Notes: generated by a model not told the origin, from the letters alone. Positions 8,198 to 16,869 are shown, counted from the stretch's first letter. The stretch is 50,132 bases of DNA from DAOUGC01 sp034429695 (GCA_034429695.1 DAOUGC010000091.1:1-50132); one strand, 5' to 3'. Translations and numbers: made by a program.

Positions 8198-10108
8198 ATG
8201 ACCAGAAGCATCCTCTGGTTACCATATCTACAATTCTTTCTGCTGGCCACCGTCATTATCCTCCTGCCGGTCATTGTTGTCCGGCTGATCCTTGCCCGCA
8301 TGCCAGAGACACCCGGTTCACCCGAACCCGCCATTTCCGGGCGGGTGATCGTGGTGGGCGGCGACCACAATTATCCACCTTACGAATATCTGCTAAATGG
8401 CCAACCCACCGGTTTTAATATCGACCTGGTGCGGGCTGCGGCAAAAACCATGGGGCTGGAGGTCGAATTCCGCCTGGGACCCTGGAAGGATGTTCGTACG
8501 CAGCTTGAAAACGGGAAGTTGGATATGCTGGGCGGTATGGCATACTCGGCTGAACGCGAAAGCCTGTATGATTTTTCCATTTCCCACAGTCAGGTCTCTT
8601 TTGACCTGTTTACCCTCAATGGTTCTCCCATCAAGTCGCTTACCGAGGCTACACATGCTCGCATCGCAGTTCAGGAAGGCGGCTTGATGCATGATTTTCT
8701 GCTTCGCCAGTCGGTGGAGGGGCAGATTGTACTGGTCAGGAATGTACCTGATGCCTTAAGATTGTTGGAAAGTGGTCAGGTGGATGCTGCCTTGCTGAAT
8801 AAAATGCAGGGCTTGTATTTTTCAGACCAGCTTGGCATCACCAATATCATCACATTGAATCTGAATCTGCTGCCCACTCCGTATGGGTTCGCCGTGGTTG
8901 AAGGCAACCAGGAACTCCTGTGGGAGATGAATGAAGGCCTCAATATCATCAAAACCAACGGCCAGTACCGCGACATCTATGAAGATTGGTTTGGTGTTTA
9001 TGAACAAAAAAGCGCCTGGCAATCCATTCAATTTTATGCATACGGTCTGATTCTTATTTTTGTTCTGTTCACAGTGACCATGGCGTGGTCATGGTCTTTG
9101 CGCGGGCTGGTGAAGGCGCGTACCAGCGAGTTGCGGGAAAGCGAAGAGCGTTACCGGTTGTTATTCCAACAGGCGCCGGTGGGCATCATCCATTACGACA
9201 CAGCCTTTCGAATCACTGATGTCAATGATCGCGTTCTCCGCCAGCTAAAGGGCAATCAAGATACGCTGGTTGGAAGGGATTTGCTAACCTTGATGACCAA
9301 CCCCAATCTACTGATCGCACTTACTGCTGCACTGGAAGGGCGCAATGGTCAGTACGAGGGTGAATTTCATCCATTCGATAAAGAAAGCCGCTATATTCAA
9401 TTGATCACAGCTCCCTTCAAACCCGCCGGGCAGGAGATCAGCGGGGGGATGGCAATTTTTCAGGACATTACCGACCGCAAGAACGCCGAACGGCAAATTT
9501 TACGCTTCAATTTGGAGCTGACCGAAGCCTACGATGCCACCATCGTCGGGTGGGCGCGCGCACTGGAATTGCGTGATGGGGAAACAGAGGGTCATTCTCA
9601 ACGCGTAACGGAGCTGACTGTTGCCCTGGGGCATATGATGGGCATGGATGAGCAACAATTAATGTTCCTGCGGCGCGGTTCACTCCTGCATGATATCGGC
9701 AAGATGGGGATTCCCGACCACATCCTGCTCAAACCGGGACCGCTGGACGCGCAGGAGTGGGAGGTCATGCGCATGCACCCGGTGTATGCCTATCAGATGT
9801 TTAAAAGCATCAAGTTCCTCGTGCCTTCACTGGATATTCCCTACTGTCATCACGAACGATGGGATGGCACTGGCTATCCGCGTGGGTTGAAGGGGGAAGA
9901 AATTCCCCTGGCTGCGCGGGTGTTCTCGGTTATTGACGTGTGGGATGCCCTGTTATCTGACCGCCCCTACCGCCCGGCATGGGAACGCAATCGGGTGATT
10001 GACTACATCAGGCAAAACAGCGGGGTTCAGTTTGACCCTGCCGTGGTGAACGCCTTTTTCTCGTTGCTGAAAAAGAATGAAGAGGATCAGGTGCGGTTGA
10101 CCATGTAA
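8198..10108 (+). CDS. Membrane sensor: solute-binding domain, PAS, HD-GYP phosphodiesterase
   Basis: A 636-residue signalling protein. Residues 10-33 form a membrane signal anchor. Residues about 50-270 are a family-3 extracellular solute-binding domain (GGDHNYPPYEY, GFNIDLVRA, MLGGMAYSAERE), as in amino-acid binding proteins. A second membrane span lies at about 279-300, a PAS domain at 312-430 and an HD-GYP domain at about 440-625. The catalytic set looks complete: His498-Asp499 in LLHDIGKMG, then HHERWDGTGYP at 551-561. HD-GYP domains hydrolyse cyclic di-GMP. I infer that ligand binding outside controls c-di-GMP breakdown inside. GAGG precedes the ATG at 8198. The 3' end overlaps a convergent gene by 22 nt. 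Confidence 0.9.
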   Translation: MTRSILWLPYLQFFLLATVIILLPVIVVRLILARMPETPGSPEPAISGRVIVVGGDHNYPPYEYLLNGQPTGFNIDLVRAAAKTMGLEVEFRLGPWKDVRTQLENGKLDMLGGMAYSAERESLYDFSISHSQVSFDLFTLNGSPIKSLTEATHARIAVQEGGLMHDFLLRQSVEGQIVLVRNVPDALRLLESGQVDAALLNKMQGLYFSDQLGITNIITLNLNLLPTPYGFAVVEGNQELLWEMNEGLNIIKTNGQYRDIYEDWFGVYEQKSAWQSIQFYAYGLILIFVLFTVTMAWSWSLRGLVKARTSELRESEERYRLLFQQAPVGIIHYDTAFRITDVNDRVLRQLKGNQDTLVGRDLLTLMTNPNLLIALTAALEGRNGQYEGEFHPFDKESRYIQLITAPFKPAGQEISGGMAIFQDITDRKNAERQILRFNLELTEAYDATIVGWARALELRDGETEGHSQRVTELTVALGHMMGMDEQQLMFLRRGSLLHDIGKMGIPDHILLKPGPLDAQEWEVMRMHPVYAYQMFKSIKFLVPSLDIPYCHHERWDGTGYPRGLKGEEIPLAARVFSVIDVWDALLSDRPYRPAWERNRVIDYIRQNSGVQFDPAVVNAFFSLLKKNEEDQVRLTM

Positions 10109-10995
10109 ATGCCAGCCAGGGTGATGATGCCGCCTGCCACCTGTCCGGCGGTGAGCGGTTCATTCACCAGCGGAATGGCCAGCAACGCAGTCAACACCGG
10201 CTGGGCAATCATGGTGGGGGAAACCAGTGCCGCTGGCAGATGTCCAAGCGCATAACTGACCGAGAAATACCCCCCGATTTGCGAGAATAATGCCGCTGCC
10301 AGAAAGATCAGCCAGGTGGTGGTGGAATACCCACCGAAGGGTTGTCCCCAGACGATATTGACCATAAACAAAGCCAGCGTCGCCGCAACACACGTCCAGA
10401 ACACGTAAGGCAGGGTGTTGAATACCTGTCTTGCGCGTTGCGTCACCAGGTAATAGGCAGCATAAAAGAAACTGGCAAACAGACTGAGCACATCGCCAAA
10501 TGAGAACGACGGGTTTTCAACCAGCGTGTTGCCAAACACCACCCCCGCCCCCAGCAGTGTCAACACCAGTCCAATCCAGAAACGCCCAGGGCGTTTTTCC
10601 TTCCAGATCAGCACGGCAAATAACGCCACCCACAACGGCGCCAGATTGTTAATCAAGGTGGCATTTGCCACACGGGTGATGCCAAGCGCAATGCTCCAAA
10701 AGGTGTGGTCCATGGCAACAAACAGGCCGCCCAGCAGGGGCATCCATACCAACGCCAACGGTATCAATATTCGATCCGCCAAGGCTGGCTTTTCCTGGGG
10801 AGGATTCCCACGCTGGCGCATGTGTTGATGGCGGATGTAGACCGGCAGCAGAAACAGGGTTGCGCCCAACATGCGGTAAAAGGATGTGATCGTACCGGGG
10901 GCTTCAGACCAGCGCACAAACAGGCTGGACATGGACAGCCCAAGTACGCCGGTGATCAGAGCAATATATGGAAAGAGTCGTCGGGGGTTCTGCAC
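10087..10995 (-). CDS. DMT superfamily transporter (EamA family)
   Basis: A 302-residue membrane protein with about ten hydrophobic segments in two homologous halves, the usual EamA layout. Half one contains LSMSSLFVRWSEAPG and ATLINNLAPLWVALFA; half two contains GDVLSLFASFFYAAYYL and ALVSPTMIAQPVLTALLA. Family members export amino acids or other metabolites; the substrate is unknown. The start is a GTG at 10995 with no Shine-Dalgarno, and TAGAAT preceded by TGA lies 8 nt upstream. The gene runs convergently into the HD-GYP gene. Confidence 0.88.
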   Translation of the reverse strand: MQNPRRLFPYIALITGVLGLSMSSLFVRWSEAPGTITSFYRMLGATLFLLPVYIRHQHMRQRGNPPQEKPALADRILIPLALVWMPLLGGLFVAMDHTFWSIALGITRVANATLINNLAPLWVALFAVLIWKEKRPGRFWIGLVLTLLGAGVVFGNTLVENPSFSFGDVLSLFASFFYAAYYLVTQRARQVFNTLPYVFWTCVAATLALFMVNIVWGQPFGGYSTTTWLIFLAAALFSQIGGYFSVSYALGHLPAALVSPTMIAQPVLTALLAIPLVNEPLTAGQVAGGIITLAGIYMVNRT

Positions 10996-11003
10996 AGCAG
11001 ATC

Positions 11004-11012
11004 ATTCTATCA
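11004..11012 (-). promoter_or_regulatory. Extended -10 promoter of the DMT transporter gene
   Basis: Reading leftward, TGA-TAGAAT ends 8 nt before the GTG start at 10995. With no ribosome site between them, this is another candidate leaderless start. Confidence 0.45.
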
Positions 11013-11045
11013 CCAATTGACTGCAGGCAGAGCAAGTCTGGGGGG

Positions 11046-11801
11046 TTAGAAATTCCAGTTTTGAAGCAATTCAGGTAGTTCGTTTAACCGTTCGATGGTT
11101 GCATCCGGCCTGATTTCAGTTTCCATGCGGCGATTATCCGGACGGTTGGCATAACGGTGCATCCACACCGCCGCAATGCCAGATCGCTTGGCTCCGCGAA
11201 TATCCGCCGCAAGGGTATCCCCCACCATCACCGCCCGCCCGGCAGACACACCACTCTGATCCAGCGCCTGCTTAAAGATGCCCGGATGGGGTTTCCGATA
11301 ACCATACTCCGCAGAAATGATTGCCAGATCAAAATAAGGTTGCAGGCGGTGGATCTCCAGCAATTCGCGCACATCCTGGGCATGGCTGGCGTTGGAGATT
11401 AAACCGATTTTGTAACCCTGTTCCTTTAACTCACCCAACATCGGCTGGCTGTGTTCATCCAGTTTCCAGAACGGTTGCGAGACGGTGTGCATGGCGTTCA
11501 CCACCCGCTGAATGGCTTGATCATCCAGTGAGAATATTCCCCGCTCGTGCAACATATCGGTCAACACCTGCAGGGTGGTGTATTCCACTTCACTGGCGTC
11601 GCGTTCCTCGTAATAGATGCGCATGCGCTCCTGAAAATCCAGCAGCAGATCCTGACGGGTGCACATTAATCCGCAAGCCAGTAATTCATCCACCAACCGG
11701 TTGTGCATGGCTGAAAAGACCCTGCCCCAGTTACCGTCAAAATAAATTAATGTATCCCCCAGGTCAAACAGCACCAGGTCAAACCGCTTTTTGGCATCCA
11801 T
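11046..11801 (-). CDS. HAD family hydrolase
   Basis: A 251-residue haloacid dehalogenase-type phosphatase. Motif I is FDLGDTL with nucleophile Asp13; note that the usual second Asp at +2 is Gly and Asp occupies +3, a variant common in HAD-IA proteins. Motif II is LISNAS, motif III is the Lys in YRKPHPGIF, and motif IV is MVGDTLAADI. A helical cap lies at about 20-110. The substrate is unknown; phosphoglycolate-like or nucleotidase activity is possible. GGGGAAG precedes the ATG at 11801. It lies 18 nt downstream of the D-2-hydroxyacid dehydrogenase gene and is likely co-transcribed with it. Confidence 0.88.
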   Translation of the reverse strand: MDAKKRFDLVLFDLGDTLIYFDGNWGRVFSAMHNRLVDELLACGLMCTRQDLLLDFQERMRIYYEERDASEVEYTTLQVLTDMLHERGIFSLDDQAIQRVVNAMHTVSQPFWKLDEHSQPMLGELKEQGYKIGLISNASHAQDVRELLEIHRLQPYFDLAIISAEYGYRKPHPGIFKQALDQSGVSAGRAVMVGDTLAADIRGAKRSGIAAVWMHRYANRPDNRRMETEIRPDATIERLNELPELLQNWNF

Positions 11802-11819
11802 GATTCACTTCCCCTGTGA

Positions 11820-12839
11820 TTAATACCCCCGCTCCGGTTCAAACCGATTGAAAAGCGAGGAACCATTAAGATACCGCTCCAGATTGGTCGCAAATAAATC
11901 AACCGCCCGGTCTTTGTACATCGGGCTGATTCCCGCAATATGTGGGGAGATGATGACATTGGGCAACTTCCAGAACGGGCTGGAGGGAGGCAGCGGTTCT
12001 TCAACAAAGACATCCAGGGCAGCACCGGCAATACGGTTCTCCTGCAGGGCAGACAGCAATGCCTTTTCATCCACCACATCCCCCCGGCTGACATCCACCA
12101 GATAACTGCCCGGTTTCATCGCTTTGAATTGCTCCTCACCGATCAACTTGTGGGTCTTTTCGGTCAGCGGCACGGTCACCACCACAAAATCACACTGCCG
12201 CAACATGGAGTTCAAGGCTTCAATGGGATACAGACGGTTAAAGTAAACCCCCTCAGGGTCCCCCAGACCCTCATGTACATAACCCGTATCGGCCGGGTGC
12301 ATGGCATCCCGCTTGGCAGCCAGAATATTCATGCCGAACGGCTGCAGAATGCGAGCCAGTTCACGCCCGATGCTGCCGTACCCCACAATCCCCACCGTGC
12401 TTCCACGCAGCTCAAACGGTAAAAACTGCTCCCACCGTTCACGCGGCCAATCAGCGCGCGCCTGATGCTGGTGCAGTTGCGGCATTTTGTGTCCGAGCGC
12501 CAGCATCATCATTAACACATATTCAGCCATCTGCGGCGCGGCGGCCCCGCTCAACGTGGTAAAAAGAATGTCAGTGCGCTGAAACAAAGGGGATGACAGC
12601 AGCGCATCTATACCAGCGGAATGGAATTGCACCCAGCGCAGGTTGGGAACCTTGTCCGGCTCTGGCAGCAGATTGAATGTATACAATACCTCGGTGCGCT
12701 TCCACACCTCTGCCGGTATTTCGTCCGCACGCCTGGCCGGATGTACCGATAGCTTTAATTGTGGAGACACCTGCTTGAGCTTCTCCACCAAACCATCTGA
12801 CAGATTGATCGTCACCAGCACTTCGATATTCGCACTCAT
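11820..12839 (-). CDS. D-2-hydroxyacid dehydrogenase (NAD-dependent)
   Basis: A 339-residue oxidoreductase of the D-isomer-specific 2-hydroxyacid family, interconverting 2-oxoacids and D-2-hydroxyacids. The Rossmann motif is VGIVGYGSIGRE near 150. Catalytic residues are visible as Arg in VDVSRGDVVDE, Glu in FVEEPLPP and His in SPHIAG. It carries a short insertion after the Rossmann domain (about 175-200), as in the PhdB/GyaR-like subgroups. The ATG at 12839 follows AAAGGGTGG; an in-frame TTG at 12854 lacks this spacing. The exact substrate (glyoxylate, phosphoglycerate or other) is not decidable. Confidence 0.9.
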   Translation of the reverse strand: MSANIEVLVTINLSDGLVEKLKQVSPQLKLSVHPARRADEIPAEVWKRTEVLYTFNLLPEPDKVPNLRWVQFHSAGIDALLSSPLFQRTDILFTTLSGAAAPQMAEYVLMMMLALGHKMPQLHQHQARADWPRERWEQFLPFELRGSTVGIVGYGSIGRELARILQPFGMNILAAKRDAMHPADTGYVHEGLGDPEGVYFNRLYPIEALNSMLRQCDFVVVTVPLTEKTHKLIGEEQFKAMKPGSYLVDVSRGDVVDEKALLSALQENRIAGAALDVFVEEPLPPSSPFWKLPNVIISPHIAGISPMYKDRAVDLFATNLERYLNGSSLFNRFEPERGY

Positions 12840-12910
12840 AACCACCCTTTCCAATTCCCGCCATGCTGCGGTCCATACAATTGTACCAAAAGCGTAAGGT
12901 GTGGGCAGCC

Positions 12911-12943
12911 AAACAAAACAGCTTCGCCATGATGACGAAGCTG
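12911..12943 (-). terminator. Intrinsic terminator of the acyltransferase gene
   Basis: Reading leftward, stem CAGCTTCG / CGAAGCTG (12943-12936 with 12926-12919) has a 9-nt loop and is followed by TTTTGTTT. It lies 23 nt after the stop of the PlsC-like gene. Confidence 0.8.
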
Positions 12944-12965
12944 ATGAGTACGAACCCGGTGCCGA

Positions 12966-13664
12966 TTAGAACGTGGTGGAGGGCATTCCGTTGATGGGGT
13001 GGCGCTGGTTGTAGCGCTCTTCGCTTTCATGCGCCAGCTCGATGATGTGGTGCATGACACTCTGCGATACAGCCCGAACCCTGGGACGGTCTTCCACGTC
13101 ACCACTGTAATAGATGGGGTTTCCGGCTGTCACGTGGTAAGGTCCTTGCAGATACCAGCGGCCGTATTCATCCTTGCCGCTTACCGTGGAGCGGATCACC
13201 CGGCAGCGGTCGCGCACCAGGTGAATACCCACCGGAATAACCGGCGCACCGGAAGCCAGTGCCAGACGTCCAACACCAGTACGCGCTGACTGGAACCCGC
13301 CTTCAGCCGGACTCAGTGCCCCCTCAGGGAAGATGATGACCGTACGTCCTTCTTTCAACCGTTGTATGGCGGTATCCACCGCCTGCTGGCCTTCACCTGC
13401 CTTTACAGGTATATGCCCTGAACGGCGCAGATATTCACCCAGCACCGGAACCTGGAACAAGACATTGTTGATCAGGATGAACGCCTGCTGGCGGATCATG
13501 GAAGCCACAAAAAACGGGTCAGTGGTGGAAGGATGGTTGGCCGCGATGATCTTGGGGCCATCCGGCAGTTTGCTATAAAAACGCACATTCATTTGCAGCA
13601 TGGTGTCGGTGTAAGTACCCACAACTGGCTTCGAGGCAAAATACAACATACGGGATAAGATCAT
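12966..13664 (-). CDS. Lysophospholipid acyltransferase, PlsC-like
   Basis: A 232-residue member of the PlsC/LPLAT family, which acylates 1-acyl-glycerol-3-phosphate or a related lysolipid at the membrane. Motif I is NHPSTTD with His44-x4-Asp49, and motif III is FPEGALS (112-118). Motif II-like LGEYLRRSGHIPV lies between, and VIPVGIHL corresponds to motif IV. It ends with a charged tail. AAAGGA lies 7 nt before the ATG at 13664, and a terminator follows, so it is probably a single-gene unit. Confidence 0.88.
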   Translation of the reverse strand: MILSRMLYFASKPVVGTYTDTMLQMNVRFYSKLPDGPKIIAANHPSTTDPFFVASMIRQQAFILINNVLFQVPVLGEYLRRSGHIPVKAGEGQQAVDTAIQRLKEGRTVIIFPEGALSPAEGGFQSARTGVGRLALASGAPVIPVGIHLVRDRCRVIRSTVSGKDEYGRWYLQGPYHVTAGNPIYYSGDVEDRPRVRAVSQSVMHHIIELAHESEERYNQRHPINGMPSTTF

Positions 13665-13744
13665 GAATGATTCCTTTTGAAAAATAAAGAATGAAATGGC
13701 TGATAACTTCTACAGTTTACCCGGTGATGAATTTTCCACCATGC

Positions 13745-13912
13745 TCCACCGGTCACATTACCAGCGCACTCTGGTTATATTCTGCGGTAAGGTTCTGCCT
13801 GCCTTCACTGTGACCGGACTGCATGACCCATTGTGAATGGCATGGGAGCAGGCCGGGGGTGCATTGTTGTTCCGGCAGTTCCGATGAAATTCACCGGAAG
13901 TCACACAATATA
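13745..13912. other. Gap with nested inverted repeats, possible structured RNA
   Basis: The 353-nt space 13665-14017 has no credible gene. It contains three pairing sets. CCGGTCACA (13749-13757) pairs with TGTGACCGG (13809-13817) around smaller pairs TTACC/GGTAA. CATG-CCATT (13822-13832) pairs with AATGG-CATG (13836-13844). ATTGT-TTCCGG (13863-13875) pairs with CCGGAA-ACAAT (13894-13909). The strand is unclear: leftward it would lie in the leader or promoter zone of the PlsC-like gene. No T-box, cobalamin or other known riboswitch signature is recognised. Confidence 0.35.
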
Positions 13913-13964
13913 ACCCCATTCAGAGTAAAAATGTACGATAATTTTCCCCACTTTGCAGCATTGC

Positions 13965-13997
13965 AAACAAAAACACCACGCCTTATAGCGTGGTGTT
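13965..13997 (-). terminator. Intrinsic terminator of the SGNH hydrolase gene
   Basis: Reading leftward, a perfect 10-bp stem AACACCACGC / GCGTGGTGTT with a 6-nt loop is followed by TTTTTGTTT. It lies 21 nt after the stop at 14018. Confidence 0.9.
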
Positions 13998-14017
13998 AAG
14001 CAAGGTTAATCAAAACA

Positions 14018-14716
14018 TCAGGCGCGGGTGGCTCCGGCAGAGGTTTGTTCCACTTCCGCCATCACTTCATCCACATACGGCCGGATCTGCTCCACCCAGA
14101 TGTCGTAGCCCACTCCAAGCAGATGCAGTGAATCGTTGGTTAATTCGGGTCGTAAAGAACCGTCCGGAGTGACAAAATGCGAATGGAGATCGATATAGGT
14201 GTAACCGAACTCCCCGGCCATTTTTTCAAGTTGTGAATTGATATGGCGGATGCGGCGGTCAAACTTGCGCTGGCGCGGCAAAATGGACTGCACAAAAACA
14301 CGGGTTTGCGGTGTTTCCTGCTTGAAATGGTTCAGGATCTGGCGGTAGGTTTCCAGGATGTCCGCATCCTTACGCAGCATATACCACGGCAGGTCATTGG
14401 TGCCGATCATGATGAACACGGCTGCCGGTTTCCCTGTGGTTACGTCATCCAGCCGCCTGAGCACCCCCTTGGAAGTATCCGCGGAAATACCCCTGTTTTT
14501 CACCTCAATACCGGGCAGCAACTCCTCCCAGCGGGTCAGGTCATTCAGGCTGTCTCCAAGCATGACAATGTCATTCGGGTCAACCGGATGACGGTCAAAG
14601 AAATCCAACTTTTGCTTCCAGGTCCTTCGCGCCACGGAGATTATTTCGTGCAACGCCAGAGCAATGGTGAAAAGCATGGTCAGTAAAATAACAGCAATGA
14701 TTTCTCCGGTATTCAT
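14018..14716 (-). CDS. SGNH/GDSL-type hydrolase, membrane-anchored
   Basis: A 232-residue esterase/lipase-like protein. Residues 5-27 form an N-terminal membrane anchor. SGNH blocks are visible: block I MLGDSLND with nucleophile Ser56, a block III GTNDLPW with Asn, and block V DSLHL with the catalytic Asp and His. The layout resembles platelet-activating-factor acetylhydrolase-like and TesA-like SGNH enzymes that remove acyl or acetyl groups from lipids or glycans at the cell surface. The substrate is unknown. No Shine-Dalgarno precedes the ATG; TAAAAT at 14724-14729 lies 7 nt upstream. Confidence 0.88.
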   Translation of the reverse strand: MNTGEIIAVILLTMLFTIALALHEIISVARRTWKQKLDFFDRHPVDPNDIVMLGDSLNDLTRWEELLPGIEVKNRGISADTSKGVLRRLDDVTTGKPAAVFIMIGTNDLPWYMLRKDADILETYRQILNHFKQETPQTRVFVQSILPRQRKFDRRIRHINSQLEKMAGEFGYTYIDLHSHFVTPDGSLRPELTNDSLHLLGVGYDIWVEQIRPYVDEVMAEVEQTSAGATRA

Positions 14717-14723
14717 AAACCTA

Positions 14724-14729
14724 ATTTTA
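14724..14729 (-). promoter_or_regulatory. -10 box of the SGNH hydrolase gene
   Basis: TAAAAT, reading leftward, ends 7 nt before the ATG at 14716. There is no ribosome site in the seven bases between, so a leaderless start is implied. No -35 match is seen. Confidence 0.4.
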
Positions 14730-14754
14730 CCCTGCTTTCCCGATCCTCACGAGC

Positions 14755-14790
14755 AAAAAAGCTGCCCGGGTTATCCATGGGCAGCTTTTT
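14755..14790 (-). terminator. Intrinsic terminator of the CoA-transferase operon
   Basis: A perfect 12-bp stem AAAAAGCTGCCC / GGGCAGCTTTTT (14756-14767 with 14779-14790) has T-runs on both strands. It lies 20 nt after the stop of the subunit B gene and separates the operon from the SGNH hydrolase gene. Confidence 0.88.
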
Positions 14791-14810
14791 GAATGATATC
14801 TGATTTGGAT

Positions 14811-15560
14811 TTAGATATAGATATGGTCGGGGTCCAGTTCATTACGCAGGATGCCCAGTTCTTCAGGGGTGGGCGGCGGGGTGGATGCCAGGTTTCCAGC
14901 AACCTTGAGCGCCCAGCCGGTATTTTCCACCGCCTGTTGCGGGTCCACGCCGCTGTGCACGGCAGTCAGCACCATTTCACCAGTTTCATCCGGGGTCAGG
15001 ATGCCCAAATTGGTCACCACCGCCTGAGGACCCTTGCCGCGCGCCCCGGCTTGCTTGCGCAGTTCAGGGCTGCTGCCGGCTGAAGTGGCGAAATCCACCT
15101 TCTCGGGGAAGCGCCGCTTTTGATGCGGGGTGATGATGTAGCAGCGGTTTGCCCAGGCTGCAATTTCCATGGACCCGCCTGAACCGGGCAGGCGCACCTT
15201 GGGCTGCCCGTAGGGTCCGATCACCGTGGCATTGATATTGCCGAAGCGGTCAATCTGTGCGCCGCCCAGGAAACCCACATCCACATTGCCGCGCTGCAGA
15301 TACAGCGAGAAGATATCGTACATGCTGCACACCAGCGATGAGCCGCTCACCAGGGTGGGGTCGCCGATGGAAAGCGGCAGACGGTTGGGTTGCGCGCCCA
15401 CCACACCGGCTTCGTAGATCATCAACAGGTTGGGGGCATGGGTGCGGCGCGCCAGGTTGCACGCCAGGTTGGGGATGCCCACCCCCACAAACACCACGTC
15501 GCCATCTCGCAGCAGCCGGGCAGCGTTGACCACCATCAGTTCAGTCGCGTTGTATTCCAT
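14811..15560 (-). CDS. CoA-transferase family I, subunit B
   Basis: A 249-residue beta subunit of a family I CoA-transferase, nearest in style to glutaconate CoA-transferase B / IpdB-type proteins. The glycine-rich GVGIPNLAC (26-34) and the candidate catalytic Glu50 in MIYEAGVVGAQP are visible, followed by GGAQIDRFGNIN. The partner subunit A gene ends one base upstream (TGATATG). The ATG at 15560 was chosen because GGAG precedes it with 8-nt spacing, while the in-frame ATG at 15575 lies inside subunit A. The enzyme moves CoA between acyl-CoA and a carboxylic acid. The acid is unknown; some homologues are hydrolases or lyases in steroid or aromatic breakdown. Confidence 0.87.
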   Translation of the reverse strand: MEYNATELMVVNAARLLRDGDVVFVGVGIPNLACNLARRTHAPNLLMIYEAGVVGAQPNRLPLSIGDPTLVSGSSLVCSMYDIFSLYLQRGNVDVGFLGGAQIDRFGNINATVIGPYGQPKVRLPGSGGSMEIAAWANRCYIITPHQKRRFPEKVDFATSAGSSPELRKQAGARGKGPQAVVTNLGILTPDETGEMVLTAVHSGVDPQQAVENTGWALKVAGNLASTPPPTPEELGILRNELDPDHIYI

Positions 15561-15561
15561 A

Positions 15562-16464
15562 TCAGTAAGCTCCATAGTTGACCGGGCAGCTCAGACGTTC
15601 GACCACCTTGAGGCGTTCAACGGTATCTTCGCCCAGTTTACGCACATATTCCGCGCGGTCCTTTACCCCGTACACCCACTCCTGCAGCCAGGCTTGCACG
15701 GCTTCCTCACTCTCACTGATCTTGTCCCAGTTGAGATAAAAGACGTTGTCGCGGTCGTAGTAACCCTGGGTATAGGAAGGATGCGCGCAGTAAGGCACAT
15801 GGCAAACTGCATCCACAATGAAACCGGGGATCAACGTGCGGTTGGGATCAGAGCGGATGATGGCTTCATCCACAATTTCCTCTGTGGTCAGGATCACATG
15901 CTTGCTGGCAAACGCGGCTTCCTTTTGCTCACCCACAATACCCCAGATCTGGGCATTGCCAGCCGCATCGCAGCGTTGAACATGCACAATGGCGACATCG
16001 GGCGTCAGGGCAGGCACAACCACCACCTCCCTGCCTGAATACGGATCGATCACGCGGCGGTACTGTGCATTGCTGTGTTCCAGGTCGGTGGCAGCGGTCT
16101 GATTCATGGGCATGAAGGGCAGTCCACTGGCCCCGGCTTGCAGACGCGAAATCATCGAGTAATGGGAGTATTCCTCCCACTCCAGTTTTCCGGTTTCCAG
16201 CAAATTTCTGACTATCCGAAGCGAGCCAACGCCCGGATTGCCAACGTATGAGAAGATCAGTTTGCGTGCTGTTCCAGCCGCCACCATCATTTCATAGACC
16301 AGGTCGGGTGTGGCGCGCGCCAGGGTCAGATCCTTGCGGCCCTGCCGGATGATCTCGTGGCCTGCCGCAAACGGGATGAGATGCGTAAAGCCGGCGGCAT
16401 ACACCACATCACCATCGTGGACGTAACTTTGCACGGCTTCGGTGAGAGAACAGAGTTTTGACAT
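15562..16464 (-). CDS. CoA-transferase family I, subunit A
   Basis: A 300-residue alpha subunit pairing with the adjacent subunit B. The fold markers are DGDVVYAAGFTHLIPFA at the N-terminus and the glycine loop YVGNPGVGS. The C-terminal third (LTTEEIVDEAI, then VPYCAHPSY) matches the GctA/IpdA-type subfamily more than the acetate/acetoacetate type. AGGA precedes the ATG at 16464; the TTG at 16470 is less likely. The two subunits form an operon ended by a strong terminator. A P5C dehydrogenase gene lies 0.4 kb upstream on the same strand, suggesting a shared amino-acid or organic-acid fermentation theme (inference). Confidence 0.87.
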   Translation of the reverse strand: MSKLCSLTEAVQSYVHDGDVVYAAGFTHLIPFAAGHEIIRQGRKDLTLARATPDLVYEMMVAAGTARKLIFSYVGNPGVGSLRIVRNLLETGKLEWEEYSHYSMISRLQAGASGLPFMPMNQTAATDLEHSNAQYRRVIDPYSGREVVVVPALTPDVAIVHVQRCDAAGNAQIWGIVGEQKEAAFASKHVILTTEEIVDEAIIRSDPNRTLIPGFIVDAVCHVPYCAHPSYTQGYYDRDNVFYLNWDKISESEEAVQAWLQEWVYGVKDRAEYVRKLGEDTVERLKVVERLSCPVNYGAY

Positions 16465-16557
16465 ATCCAATTCCTGAAGGGGGGATCAAGCTACCAGAAT
16501 CATTGTACCCCAGTCTACTACTTCCTGGAGGTCAACATCAACGTGCAAACATCCGTA

Positions 16558-16800
16558 TTAATGGGGACGGCTGTCCTTTTTTTCCTGTTTGCCACGCTTT
16601 TTCAGCAGGCGGAAACGACCGCTGGACGGCGGCGGGGGTGGAGCCGGACGGGTGACAAGCATGAGCGTGCCAGTGCCAAGCAGGAATACAGCCGCAACCA
16701 GCAACATGATTTGCGGCGCTTTTACCATATCGGAATACAGGAACAATAGCAGGCAGGCAATGCCCACCAGAATGAAAAAGATGCCTATTCTTGAAACCAT
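16558..16800 (-). CDS. Small membrane protein of unknown function
   Basis: An 80-residue protein with two membrane segments (about 5-22 and 30-50). They are followed by a proline stretch of five residues and a strongly basic cytoplasmic tail (RLLKKRGKQEKK). No family is recognised. It sits between the P5C dehydrogenase and the CoA-transferase genes on the same strand. The ribosome site is weak, so the call rests on the clear two-helix topology and the lack of an alternative in this space. Confidence 0.6.
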   Translation of the reverse strand: MVSRIGIFFILVGIACLLLFLYSDMVKAPQIMLLVAAVFLLGTGTLMLVTRPAPPPPPSSGRFRLLKKRGKQEKKDSRPH

Positions 16801-16829
16801 GTGTCAACTCTACGGGGTGAAGATATGAA

Positions 16830-16857
16830 GAGGGGACGGCAGTGGCGCCGTCCCCTC
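16830..16857 (-). terminator. Strong hairpin after the P5C dehydrogenase gene
   Basis: An 11-bp perfect stem GAGGGGACGGC / GCCGTCCCCTC has a 6-nt loop. It lies 12 nt past the stop at 16870. No T-run follows on either strand, so it may protect an mRNA end or stop transcription only weakly. Confidence 0.5.
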
Positions 16858-16869
16858 CATTTCAATCAT

